Shown: piece after piece, positions 26,670 through 33,791 of the stretch
Position numbering within the stretch: position 1 is the stretch's first letter
How the letters are laid out: every line of letters starts with the position of its first letter
NCBI RefSeq assembly: GCF_014207855.1
Contig: NZ_JACHKZ010000012.1
Location: 50,744 to 114,743 of the forward strand
Source of the DNA: Comamonas odontotermitis
GTDB taxonomy: Bacteria; Pseudomonadota; Gammaproteobacteria; Burkholderiales; Burkholderiaceae_C
DNA: 64,000 bases
Direction: 5' to 3'
The notes under the pieces: model-generated
Databases searched by the model: none
What the model saw: only the letters and a program-made list of their open reading frames with translations
What the model was told of the DNA's origin: nothing
Made by a program: the position numbers and the translations under genes

Positions 26670-27086
26670 TTACTTGGTGGCAGCATCCTTGGCAGCGGTA
26701 GCGGCGTTCGAGGCGGCGTCTGCGGCAGCCTTGGCAGCCTCTGCAGCAGCAGCGCCTGCGTCCTTGGCGGCATCCTTGGCAGCGTCTGCAGCGTTGCCAG
26801 CAGCAGCGGCTGCATCCTTGGCAACTTCCTTGGTGGCGTCAGCAGCAGCAGCACCAGCGTCCTTGGCTGCATCAACAGCGTTCGAAGCAGCGGTACCAGC
26901 AGCAGCGGCTGCGTCCTTGGCTGCATCAGCGGCAGCGTTGGCAGCATCCTTGGCGGCTTCAGCAGCAGGTGCTGGAGCAGGAGCCTCAACAGGAGCTGGT
27001 GCAGGAGCAGCAGCTTCTTCCTTCTTGCCGCAAGCGGCCAGTGCAACAGCAGCGATCAACGAAGCGAGAACAACGGACTTCTTCAT
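26670..27086 (-). CDS. Alanine-rich repeat lipoprotein
   Basis: A 138-residue predicted lipoprotein: a short signal peptide with lipobox LAAC at C19, followed by GKKEE, a Pro/Ala linker (APAPAPVEAPAPAP), and then about 90 residues made almost only of A, K, D and some E/N/T/G in an 11-residue-like rhythm (AAKDAA blocks at least nine times). The pattern predicts a long amphipathic helix or coiled coil anchored to the outer membrane, somewhat like Lpp or LEA-type repeats, but I recognise no named family. It stands alone, with its own terminator. Function unknown. Confidence 0.85.
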   Translation of the reverse strand: MKKSVVLASLIAAVALAACGKKEEAAAPAPAPVEAPAPAPAAEAAKDAANAAADAAKDAAAAAGTAASNAVDAAKDAGAAAADATKEVAKDAAAAAGNAADAAKDAAKDAGAAAAEAAKAAADAASNAATAAKDAATK

Positions 27087-27289
27087 TTGGATATTCCTAA
27101 CCACGGTGGATTCTTTTGATTCAAGCCAAAGGCAAACAATTTGCCTGAAGCAGAGCGTGCACAGCACTTGGCGTCTAACGCACGGAACTCGTTGTAGGAT
27201 TATAGGGATTACCCGAGAATGCAGACTATGCCTGCGTTGCCGTTGTTGTTGCTGCTTAGCAACGATTTAACGAACTTGACGAACTTCGC

Positions 27290-27841
27290 TTACAAGCCGA
27301 GAACGCTGGCCGCCAGCCCCGGCGTGCTCTGGTGCCTGATCCATTCCTGCAGCATTTCACCCTGGGGCACGATGCTTGCCCGCTCTGCGCTGGCCACACC
27401 GATGCAGCGCTCCATATCCAGCCGCTCTACCACCCATTGCGGCGACCACAGCATGCTGGGAACCAGTGACACATCGCGCGCCAGCATTCTGCGGCATTGC
27501 AGCTTATGGTCCCAGACCGTGCGCCACTGCATCCAGCGGGGATGGCGCCGCGGCAGCGCATCAAAGCGATAAGCCAGCACGGTCATGAGGCGCCCATGGC
27601 GGGCCCACTGCTGCAGCAACTCAGTAGCCGCAAGCGTGCCCCATGGCCAGTCGGCGAAATCAGGGTCGGCCACGATCAACTCGGGCCAGCGCTCCTCGGC
27701 TGCGCGTTGCAAAAAATGCAGCACATGGCTGTCAAAAGCAGCCCTGCCCTCGAATCTGCCACCACCCAGCGCAGCCGCAGTTGTGGCCTCACTGGCGGAA
27801 GAAGTTGGAGATGGTGGAGGTAGGGGTTCTGCCATGTTCAT
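27290..27841 (-). CDS. Conserved hypothetical protein next to roxA
   Basis: About 183 residues, no signal peptide, no membrane segment. After a low-complexity start rich in P, S and A, the body has GRAAFDSHVLHFLQRAAEERWPEL, WPWGTLAATELLQQWARHGR and RRHPRWMQWRTVWDHKLQCR (each quoted in part), with many Trp and Arg residues. I do not recognise a family. The gene begins 20 bases after the ribosomal oxygenase gene on the same strand, so the two are probably co-transcribed. ATGs at 27841 and 27835 are both possible starts. Confidence 0.7.
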   Translation of the reverse strand: MNMAEPLPPPSPTSSASEATTAAALGGGRFEGRAAFDSHVLHFLQRAAEERWPELIVADPDFADWPWGTLAATELLQQWARHGRLMTVLAYRFDALPRRHPRWMQWRTVWDHKLQCRRMLARDVSLVPSMLWSPQWVVERLDMERCIGVASAERASIVPQGEMLQEWIRHQSTPGLAASVLGL

Positions 27842-27861
27842 TACCGCATATACGTTACCGG

Positions 27862-29016
27862 TTACCGCGAGACAGCGTGGGCCCAGCCGTCTTCGCACCA
27901 CTGTGACAGCAAAGACAGGGCATCATCGCTGGCCCCGCTCACATCGCGGCGATCAAGGTGGCGCGTATCTGCAAGCTTCTTCATTAGTGTGAAATCCCGC
28001 CCTCCGGCCCTGTAACTTTCACCATTGATGAAGACGTGCTGGCCGTCATACATCATGCGTGTCTTGCGGTCCAAAGCCACGGCCTCAAGCATTGCAGGGC
28101 TGTCCTCGGGCTCGAACCAGACATTGGCCTTGGGCTCGGTGAGCGACTCGCCCAGCGCCCGGGCCAGCGCCAGTGGCTCTGACAGACGCGTTTCTAGCGC
28201 GGCGCGGGCAAATTCCAGCATTTCGGGTGGAATGGCACCGGGAGTTTCTACCGCGGCCTGCTTGGGATCCTTGTAGATCGGTGTGGCCGCGCGCGCATCG
28301 GTATCACCGTCATCCATATCGTCAACATCGGACAGGCGCATCAGCAAATCACCCGCCAGCTCGTGCTGCGCAGGCGAGCGGAAACCGATGGAATACGTCA
28401 TGCACTCGCCTTCGGCCACTCCATCGTGGGCATAGCGAGGCGGCAGGTACAGCATGTCGCCCGGCTCCAGCAGGTATTCCTCCTCCGCCTCGAACTCGGC
28501 CAGTATCTTGAGAGGAATGCCGTCCTTGAGCGTCAGGTTCTTCTGCTTGCCGATGCGCCAGCGGCGCTTGCCATGCGCCTGCAGCAAAAACACGTCGTAG
28601 CTGTCAAAATGCGGCCCCACGCCGCCGCCATTGCTCGCATAGCTGATCATCAGATCGTCCAGGCGCGCCGCAGGCACAAAGGCAAAGCGCTGCAGCAATT
28701 GATGCGCCGCAGCATTGTGCAGATCAACGCCCTGCACCAGCAAGGTCCAATCCTCCGTCTTGAGCGAGGGAATCGCACGACGGCTGAACGGCCCGTGCTT
28801 GACGCTCCATGCGCCACTCTTTTGCTGGATCAGGCGCGACTCCACGCCCTCCTGCCCCGCCAGTTCAAACAGCTCTGCACGCGGCAGCGGCAGTTGCAGG
28901 TTTTTCCAATCGGTCACAGCGCCGCGCACCAGCAGCGGCTTTTTCTGCCAGTAACGGCGCATGAACTGGGCTGGAGAGAGTCCGCCGAGCAACGGCAGTG
29001 CTTGTTCGATTTGCAT
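27862..29016 (-). CDS. roxA: JmjC/cupin-fold ribosomal protein hydroxylase (RoxA/YcfD type)
   Basis: Fe(II)/2-oxoglutarate oxygenase of 384 residues. The iron triad is H136 and D138 in GPHFDSYDVF and H197 in RYAHDGVAEG, spacing as in E. coli YcfD, which hydroxylates an arginine of ribosomal protein L16. The N-terminus has FMRRYWQKKPLLVRGA, the family start; the C-terminal region is a winged-helix-like dimer domain. The ATG at 29016 matches the family start. It diverges from the SlyD-type gene with a 53-base gap. L16 as target is inferred. Confidence 0.9.
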   Translation of the reverse strand: MQIEQALPLLGGLSPAQFMRRYWQKKPLLVRGAVTDWKNLQLPLPRAELFELAGQEGVESRLIQQKSGAWSVKHGPFSRRAIPSLKTEDWTLLVQGVDLHNAAAHQLLQRFAFVPAARLDDLMISYASNGGGVGPHFDSYDVFLLQAHGKRRWRIGKQKNLTLKDGIPLKILAEFEAEEEYLLEPGDMLYLPPRYAHDGVAEGECMTYSIGFRSPAQHELAGDLLMRLSDVDDMDDGDTDARAATPIYKDPKQAAVETPGAIPPEMLEFARAALETRLSEPLALARALGESLTEPKANVWFEPEDSPAMLEAVALDRKTRMMYDGQHVFINGESYRAGGRDFTLMKKLADTRHLDRRDVSGASDDALSLLSQWCEDGWAHAVSR

Positions 29017-29069
29017 GGATTTCCCGGTATTGCAATGGCACCAGACGGCCAAACTGCGACAATTGTCCT

Positions 29070-29594
29070 ATGGAAATCACTGATCAATGCGTGGTCGCGC
29101 TGACCTGGACCCTCAAAGACACACTGGGCGAGGAGCTGGATGTGCTCGACGAGCCCGTGGAATTCCTCGTCGGCGGCAATGATTTGCTCTCCCGCGTGGA
29201 ACAGGCCTTGCAAGGCCACACTGTGGGCGACCGCCTGCAACTGCACCTGGAGCCCGAAGACGCCTTTGGCGATTACGATGAGGAAAAGGTCTTTCTGGAG
29301 CCCCGTGCCCTCTTCCCCAAGGATCTGGAAGAAGGCATGACCATCGACGGCCATGCCCTGCCCAAAGGCACCAACCCAGATGCGCCGCGCGACATGCTCT
29401 ACACCGTGACCGAGCTGTACCCCGAGCATGTGGTGCTGGACGGCAACCACCCGCTTGCCGGCATCGCCATCCGCCTGGACATCAAGGTGGAAGCCGTGCG
29501 CGAGGCCACCGAGGAAGAAATTGGCAACGGCACCTGTGGTACCGGCTTTTTCAAGGTGCAGCCGCAGGCGCCCGGCAATAACCTGCTGCACTGA
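29070..29594 (+). CDS. FKBP-type peptidyl-prolyl isomerase, SlyD-like
   Basis: A 174-residue SlyD-type FKBP with an IF chaperone domain inserted in the FKBP fold. Landmarks are VALTWTLKDTLGEELD, the FLVGGNDLLSRVEQAL stretch, and EPEDAFGDYDEEKVF. The C-terminus (TCGTGFFKV) lacks the long His/Cys-rich nickel-binding tail of E. coli SlyD, as usual in betaproteobacteria. It should act in cytosolic protein folding. Followed by a good terminator. Confidence 0.9.
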   Translation: MEITDQCVVALTWTLKDTLGEELDVLDEPVEFLVGGNDLLSRVEQALQGHTVGDRLQLHLEPEDAFGDYDEEKVFLEPRALFPKDLEEGMTIDGHALPKGTNPDAPRDMLYTVTELYPEHVVLDGNHPLAGIAIRLDIKVEAVREATEEEIGNGTCGTGFFKVQPQAPGNNLLH

Positions 29595-29651
29595 GCTGCA
29601 ACACACAGCTATCCGTTACTAGCCACCAGCTGCTCTGTTTCTTGCAGCAAG

Positions 29652-29686
29652 AAAGCCGCAACCGGTTATCCGGATTGCGGCTTTTT
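29652..29686 (+). terminator. Terminator after the SlyD-like gene
   Basis: Stem AGCCGCAACCGG / CCGGATTGCGGCT with loop TTAT and one bulge, followed by five T residues. The remaining bases up to 29835 hold no recognisable gene. Confidence 0.85.
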
Positions 29687-29835
29687 CAATGGTTTCGGCC
29701 CCCAAGTGTCTGGCTTGCGAGCGGCAAATCATCATTATTGGCAGCAAGTACGGCTCTGCCCGGCCTGAACCGGCTGGCAATCGTGCTCCATGCTCGGTAT
29801 TGAACAAAGCCTGCGAAGTAGTTTCATAAAAGCAT

Positions 29836-31617
29836 TCACTTGCCCCGCGCCGCAAACCAAGCATCCACCTCCTTCTGAAAGGCGGGTTGCACAGCCATTT
29901 GCGGTTCGGAGTGCTCCACTGCCGCCGCAGGCTTGTCGAGCAGCGGTTTTGTGTCGTCAGCACCAGCAACGCTGGCAACATTGGCGGCAGGCTCTGCCCC
30001 CGCCTGCTCTGCAGCGGGCAGCTTGGCCTCCCACTGCTCCACCAGAGTTTTGGCCTGGCCAAAGGCATCACTCAGATTGGTCGCCTTCGGCAAGCTTTCC
30101 TTGAACAAGGCGCGCCCAAAATAGGTAAAGTCATTTTCATCAGCGCAACCAAAAGATGTGCGGTCCGCGCGCGATGCCGTCAGCACCCAGGTGGTAGGGC
30201 CTTGCAGCGGCTCGATGAAACCGCCCGAATAGCAGGCCGAGACCACCACGACCTGTTTGCGGATACCCGATGCCTTCAGCAGCTCACCCAACCGTCTGGC
30301 CGAGAGTTGCGGAATCTGCAGGCCACGCATGCCCAGCTGCAGATCGTGCTCGCGCGAGCCATGGCTGGTCAGGTATACAAACAACAGGTCGCGTTCCTTG
30401 TTCATCTTCTGGCCCAGCGCCCCCAAGGCGCGCTCGATACTGGCAGTAGTAGCCAGCGGCAGGCGGGCGACAGAGCTGCGGCTGTTGGCCAGCAGCATGC
30501 TGCGCCCCTGGGTGCCGTAACGCTGGCCAAACTGCTGGCTGATGTACTCGGCCTCACGGCGGAACACTTCCTGCGTGCCATCGCCCGCGATGAAGAGCGC
30601 ATACATCTGCGCAGCCGCGCCATCACTGGGCTGCAGTGCCGCCATCTGCTGGGCCAGCAGGGCATTTTGCGCGTACAAGGCCTGTTCATTGTTGCGCGCG
30701 GCCTGCTCGGGGCTGTTGTCCTCCGGAATGCCAGACTCTGCTGCGTTCACCAACCTGCCCCGTCGCCATTGACCGGTCTGCACCGCCTTGCCACTTGTAG
30801 CAGGGGTCAAGGTGCCGCGGCCATGCGGCTGGTCTTTGGCGAACTGGCCTTCGTACACATCGCCATTGGCATACACCATGCGGCCCTTGCCATAGGCTGC
30901 CGCCGCATAGAGCGCGCCGGTATAGCGATCTCCGTTGGGATAGTCGATCTCGCCCTCATCAGCGCCAGAGCCATCAAAATCTGCGCGAATGCGTTTGCCG
31001 TCTGCCAGGCGCAATTCGCCCTTGCCCTTGAACTCGCCGTCACGCATTTCCCCCTTGAACACCATGCCCCCGGGATAGGTCGCCTCCATCAGACCATTGG
31101 CCTGAAAGTTTTTGAAGGGGCCGGTCATGGTCTGCCCGCTGGCGTCAGTCAAGGTGCCGCGCACGAACTGGCCCTTCTCGAACCGACCTTCGTAGCGGTT
31201 GCCGTTGTTGCCCGAGAGCACGCCCTGCCCATCGTATTCACCGTCGACAAAGTTGCCCTCGTACACTTCGCCGTCCTTGCTGGCATAGCGCCCCGGGCCG
31301 TTCAGATCACCGTCCTTGAACAGGCCCTGGTACACGCCATACGCCAAGGTGAGCGTGCCCTGCCCTTCCATGCGGCCGTGGTGAAATGCGCCTTCGTAGC
31401 GCCGCAATTCGTTCCACACGATGCGCCCCGTACCGTCAAGCAGGCCATCCTTGAGCGGGCCGTAATACTTGCCGCCATCGGGTAACACCAGCACAGGTGT
31501 TTCTGCAGGCGCACCGGGGACGGCTTCGGGCTGCGCAGCGTACAGATGGCAGACCACCGCCATGCAGGCGGCAAGCACGGCAGGACGAAAGAAGAAGTGA
31601 AGCGGACGGGTATTCAT
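29836..31617 (-). CDS. Exported MORN-repeat protein with C-terminal C13 (caspase-like) peptidase domain
   Basis: A 593-residue two-part protein. The N-terminus is a signal sequence; a lipobox-like LAAC at C18 and a possible cleavage after YAA near residue 28 make either a lipoprotein or a soluble periplasmic protein possible. Residues about 50-270 hold around nine MORN repeats (for example YEGNFVDGEYDGQG and YEGQFAKDQPHGRG). A Gln/Ala-rich linker leads to a C13/legumain-type domain: FIAGDGTQEVFRREAEYI, catalytic H419 in YLTSHGS, and catalytic C462 in VSACYSGGF, followed by TASRADRTSFGCAD. The tail is Ala-rich and ends WFAARGK. MORN repeats often bind lipids or scaffolds. Substrate and partner are unknown. 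It stands alone, divergent from the hpa operon. Start at 31617; the long upstream extension is not conserved-looking. Confidence 0.85.
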   Translation of the reverse strand: MNTRPLHFFFRPAVLAACMAVVCHLYAAQPEAVPGAPAETPVLVLPDGGKYYGPLKDGLLDGTGRIVWNELRRYEGAFHHGRMEGQGTLTLAYGVYQGLFKDGDLNGPGRYASKDGEVYEGNFVDGEYDGQGVLSGNNGNRYEGRFEKGQFVRGTLTDASGQTMTGPFKNFQANGLMEATYPGGMVFKGEMRDGEFKGKGELRLADGKRIRADFDGSGADEGEIDYPNGDRYTGALYAAAAYGKGRMVYANGDVYEGQFAKDQPHGRGTLTPATSGKAVQTGQWRRGRLVNAAESGIPEDNSPEQAARNNEQALYAQNALLAQQMAALQPSDGAAAQMYALFIAGDGTQEVFRREAEYISQQFGQRYGTQGRSMLLANSRSSVARLPLATTASIERALGALGQKMNKERDLLFVYLTSHGSREHDLQLGMRGLQIPQLSARRLGELLKASGIRKQVVVVSACYSGGFIEPLQGPTTWVLTASRADRTSFGCADENDFTYFGRALFKESLPKATNLSDAFGQAKTLVEQWEAKLPAAEQAGAEPAANVASVAGADDTKPLLDKPAAAVEHSEPQMAVQPAFQKEVDAWFAARGK

Positions 31618-31879
31618 CAAGTGGTATCCGGTACAAGGTGTAGAAACCTGAAAAGCACTGTGCCACAGCTGCAGAGTCTGACGGATATGCATGTTGGAAG
31701 CACCCCACGCCACAGAACGGATTGCAGCCGGTACAACGGGCCGCAGCCCGGCGCAGGCTGCGGGAAGAAACGCGCGCAGAACCTGCTGGCCTTCTCCTTG
31801 CCTCCAGGCAGCAGTCCTGCACAGATTTTCAGGCGCCCTCTGGTTTATCCGCATAAATACCGTTTGCATTTAGGGCGAA

Positions 31880-31903
31880 ATTTATTTAACCTATTAAATA
31901 AAT
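31880..31903. promoter_or_regulatory. Palindromic operator overlapping the hpaR start codon
   Basis: A perfect inverted repeat with 10-base arms, ATTTATTTAA and TTAAATAAAT, around CCTA. Its last bases are the AT of the hpaR ATG (31902-31904). The position suits autorepression by HpaR, a MarR-type protein. The 16-base core ATTTAA-CCTA-TTAAAT recurs at 43948-43963. Confidence 0.7.
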
Positions 31904-32333
31904 GAAGACCTCACTCAAACACCGCAACCTGCCCAGCCTGCTTTTGCAGGCGCGGGAATCGATCATGGGGCATACGCGACCGTTTCTGCGCGCGCATGGC
32001 CTGTCCGATCAGCAATGGCGTGTATTGCGGGTGCTGGGCAACGGCGAAGCGCTGGAAACAGGAAAAGTGGCCCAGCAAGCCTTTCTCCTCGGCCCCAGCC
32101 TGACAGGCGTGCTCAGCCGCATGGAACGCGACGGTCTGATCGAGCGCCAAAAGGACCCCGCGGACCAGCGCCGCTCGGTGGTCAGCGCCACCCCGCACGG
32201 CCTGAATCTGGCTCGCCAGCTCTCCAAGGACATTGCCCGCCACTATCAGGGGCTGGAGCAGGCCTTTGGCAAGGACCAGCTCGAAGCGCTCTACCAACTG
32301 CTTGATGAATTGATTGCACTGGAGCATTCATGA
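31902..32333 (+). CDS. hpaR: MarR-family repressor of homoprotocatechuate degradation
   Basis: A 143-residue MarR protein with the winged helix in the middle (LSDQQWRVLRVLGNGEALET, then LGPSLTGVLSRMERDGLIER, and DPADQRRSVVSATPHG as the wing). HpaR/HpcR proteins repress the homoprotocatechuate meta operon until the aromatic acid binds. It is the first gene of that operon, and its TGA overlaps the hpaG1 ATG. A 24-base palindrome covers its own start codon. Confidence 0.9.
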   Translation: MKTSLKHRNLPSLLLQARESIMGHTRPFLRAHGLSDQQWRVLRVLGNGEALETGKVAQQAFLLGPSLTGVLSRMERDGLIERQKDPADQRRSVVSATPHGLNLARQLSKDIARHYQGLEQAFGKDQLEALYQLLDELIALEHS

Positions 32334-32989
32334 TCGCCAGCTTTCCTGCAGCACGCGCCACGGTGTATGGTGTGCTGCTCAACGACCGCTCCACCCTGCA
32401 GCGCCTCATGCCGCAATTCGATAGCGCTCCCTACAAGGCAGCGCCCCGCGCCCCGGTGCTTTACATCAAGCCACGCAACACCTTTGCAGGCAACCACGCT
32501 GCGGTGGCCATTCCTGCCGATCCTGGCGAAGTGCGCATCGATGCCACGATTGGTCTGGTGATCGGCAGCACGGCTACCCGCGTGTCCGCAAGCAAAGCCA
32601 TGGAACATGTGGCAGGTTTTGTAGTGGTAAGCGATGTCACGCTGCCGCACGAGAACTACTATCGCCCCGCCATCCGCCAGCGCGACCGCGACGGTTTTTG
32701 CCCCATGGGCGAGGTGGTAGCGGCCCGTTATTTTGATTTAAATCAAGCAACGCTGCACATCGAAATCAACGGCAAACCGGTGTACGAGCGCCGCCTTGAC
32801 CAGTTGGTACGTCCGGCGGCCCAGTTGATTGCCGATGTGACGGAATTCATGACCTTGTCTGTAGGGGATGTTCTGCTGCTGGGCGCGGGCGAAGGATCAC
32901 CGGTTGCCAGACCGGGCGATGCGGTGCGGATTACCGTACCGGGCCTCGGCACGCTTAACCATACTGTGGCTCTGGAGACGCAGCCATGA
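32330..32989 (+). CDS. hpaG1: Homoprotocatechuate pathway FAH-fold isomerase/decarboxylase, first half
   Basis: Fumarylacetoacetate-hydrolase-fold protein of 219 residues, corresponding to one half of E. coli HpaG (HpcE). HpaG carries OPET decarboxylase and HHDD isomerase activities. Visible: ARATVYGVLLN, the YIKPRNTFAGN loop, then VRIDATIGLVIG, VVVSDVTLP and a C-terminal LLLGAGEGSPVARPGD. It overlaps hpaR and hpaG2 by ATGA. An exact FNR consensus sequence lies inside the gene at 32733-32746. Confidence 0.9.
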   Translation: MIASFPAARATVYGVLLNDRSTLQRLMPQFDSAPYKAAPRAPVLYIKPRNTFAGNHAAVAIPADPGEVRIDATIGLVIGSTATRVSASKAMEHVAGFVVVSDVTLPHENYYRPAIRQRDRDGFCPMGEVVAARYFDLNQATLHIEINGKPVYERRLDQLVRPAAQLIADVTEFMTLSVGDVLLLGAGEGSPVARPGDAVRITVPGLGTLNHTVALETQP

Positions 32990-33750
32990 AGCACGGACGA
33001 GTTGTCTACCAAGGCCAGGTCTTGGCCGTAACCGAAAGTGCCGATGGCCGCGTGCAACTGCCCGATGGCAGCATCGTCGCAGAGACCGCCGTGCAGTGGC
33101 TTCCGCCCATGGATTTCGGCACCATCTTCGCGCTGGGCCTGAACTACGCTGACCATGCCAAGGAAATCGCCTTCAACAAGGCCCCTGAGGAGCCACTGGT
33201 GTTCCTCAAAGGCCCCAATGCGCTGAACGGCCACCGCTGTCACACACGCCGCCCGGCCGATGTCACCTATATGCACTTCGAGTGCGAGCTGGGCGTGGTG
33301 ATCGGCAAGACCTGCCGCAACGTCAAAAGGGAGGATGCCTACAGCGTGGTTGCTGGTTATGTGACGGCGAACGACTATGCGATCCGCGACTACCTGGAGA
33401 ACTATTACCGCCCCAACCTGCGTGTCAAGAACCGTGACGGCGCCACCCCCGTAGGGCCCTGGCTCGTGGACGCAACCGATATCGCCGACCCGATGAACCT
33501 GCGCCTGCGTAGTTGGGTCAATGGCGAATTGAAGCAAGACGGCAATACAGCCGACATGGTGCACAGCATTCCTGCGCTGATCGCACACCTGTCGAGCATG
33601 ATGACCTTGAACCCCGGCGACCTCATCCTCACCGGCACGCCCGACGGCGTAGCCGACTCCAGGGTGGGCGACGAAATCGTGACCGAGATCGAAGGCGTTG
33701 GACGCCTCGTGAATTTCATTGGTGGTGATGAACTGTTAAGCGGGCACTAA
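32986..33750 (+). CDS. hpaG2: Homoprotocatechuate pathway FAH-fold isomerase/decarboxylase, second half
   Basis: FAH-fold protein of 254 residues, the second half of the HpaG function, here encoded by a separate gene. It has the family's ALGLNYADHAKE, FLKGPNALNGH, the metal-binding FECELGVVIGKTC with its two glutamates, ANDYAIRDYLE, and GDLILTGTPDGVA. The two halves overlap by four bases and probably form a heteromer. Acts after HpaE and HpaF, before HpaH. Confidence 0.92.
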   Translation: MKHGRVVYQGQVLAVTESADGRVQLPDGSIVAETAVQWLPPMDFGTIFALGLNYADHAKEIAFNKAPEEPLVFLKGPNALNGHRCHTRRPADVTYMHFECELGVVIGKTCRNVKREDAYSVVAGYVTANDYAIRDYLENYYRPNLRVKNRDGATPVGPWLVDATDIADPMNLRLRSWVNGELKQDGNTADMVHSIPALIAHLSSMMTLNPGDLILTGTPDGVADSRVGDEIVTEIEGVGRLVNFIGGDELLSGH

Positions 33751-33791
33751 AACCGCAAATACGTTCTTAAGCCACCGCAGGAGACACAAGC

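Noticed and set aside
26674..27270. Ala-rich plus-strand frame of 198 codons over the lipoprotein gene
   Set aside because: Composition comes from reading the GCN/CTT-type repeats backwards. The minus strand has a signal peptide, lipobox and terminator.
29887..31485. 532-codon plus-strand frame opposite the MORN-C13 protease gene
   Set aside because: Mirror frame of a gene with intact catalytic motifs; its product has no recognisable domain.
29836..31617. Caspase-like protease as part of a defence system (gasdermin or CBASS type)
   Set aside because: No gasdermin-like, nucleotidyltransferase or other defence gene is nearby, and the protein has an export signal, which does not fit a cytosolic suicide protease.
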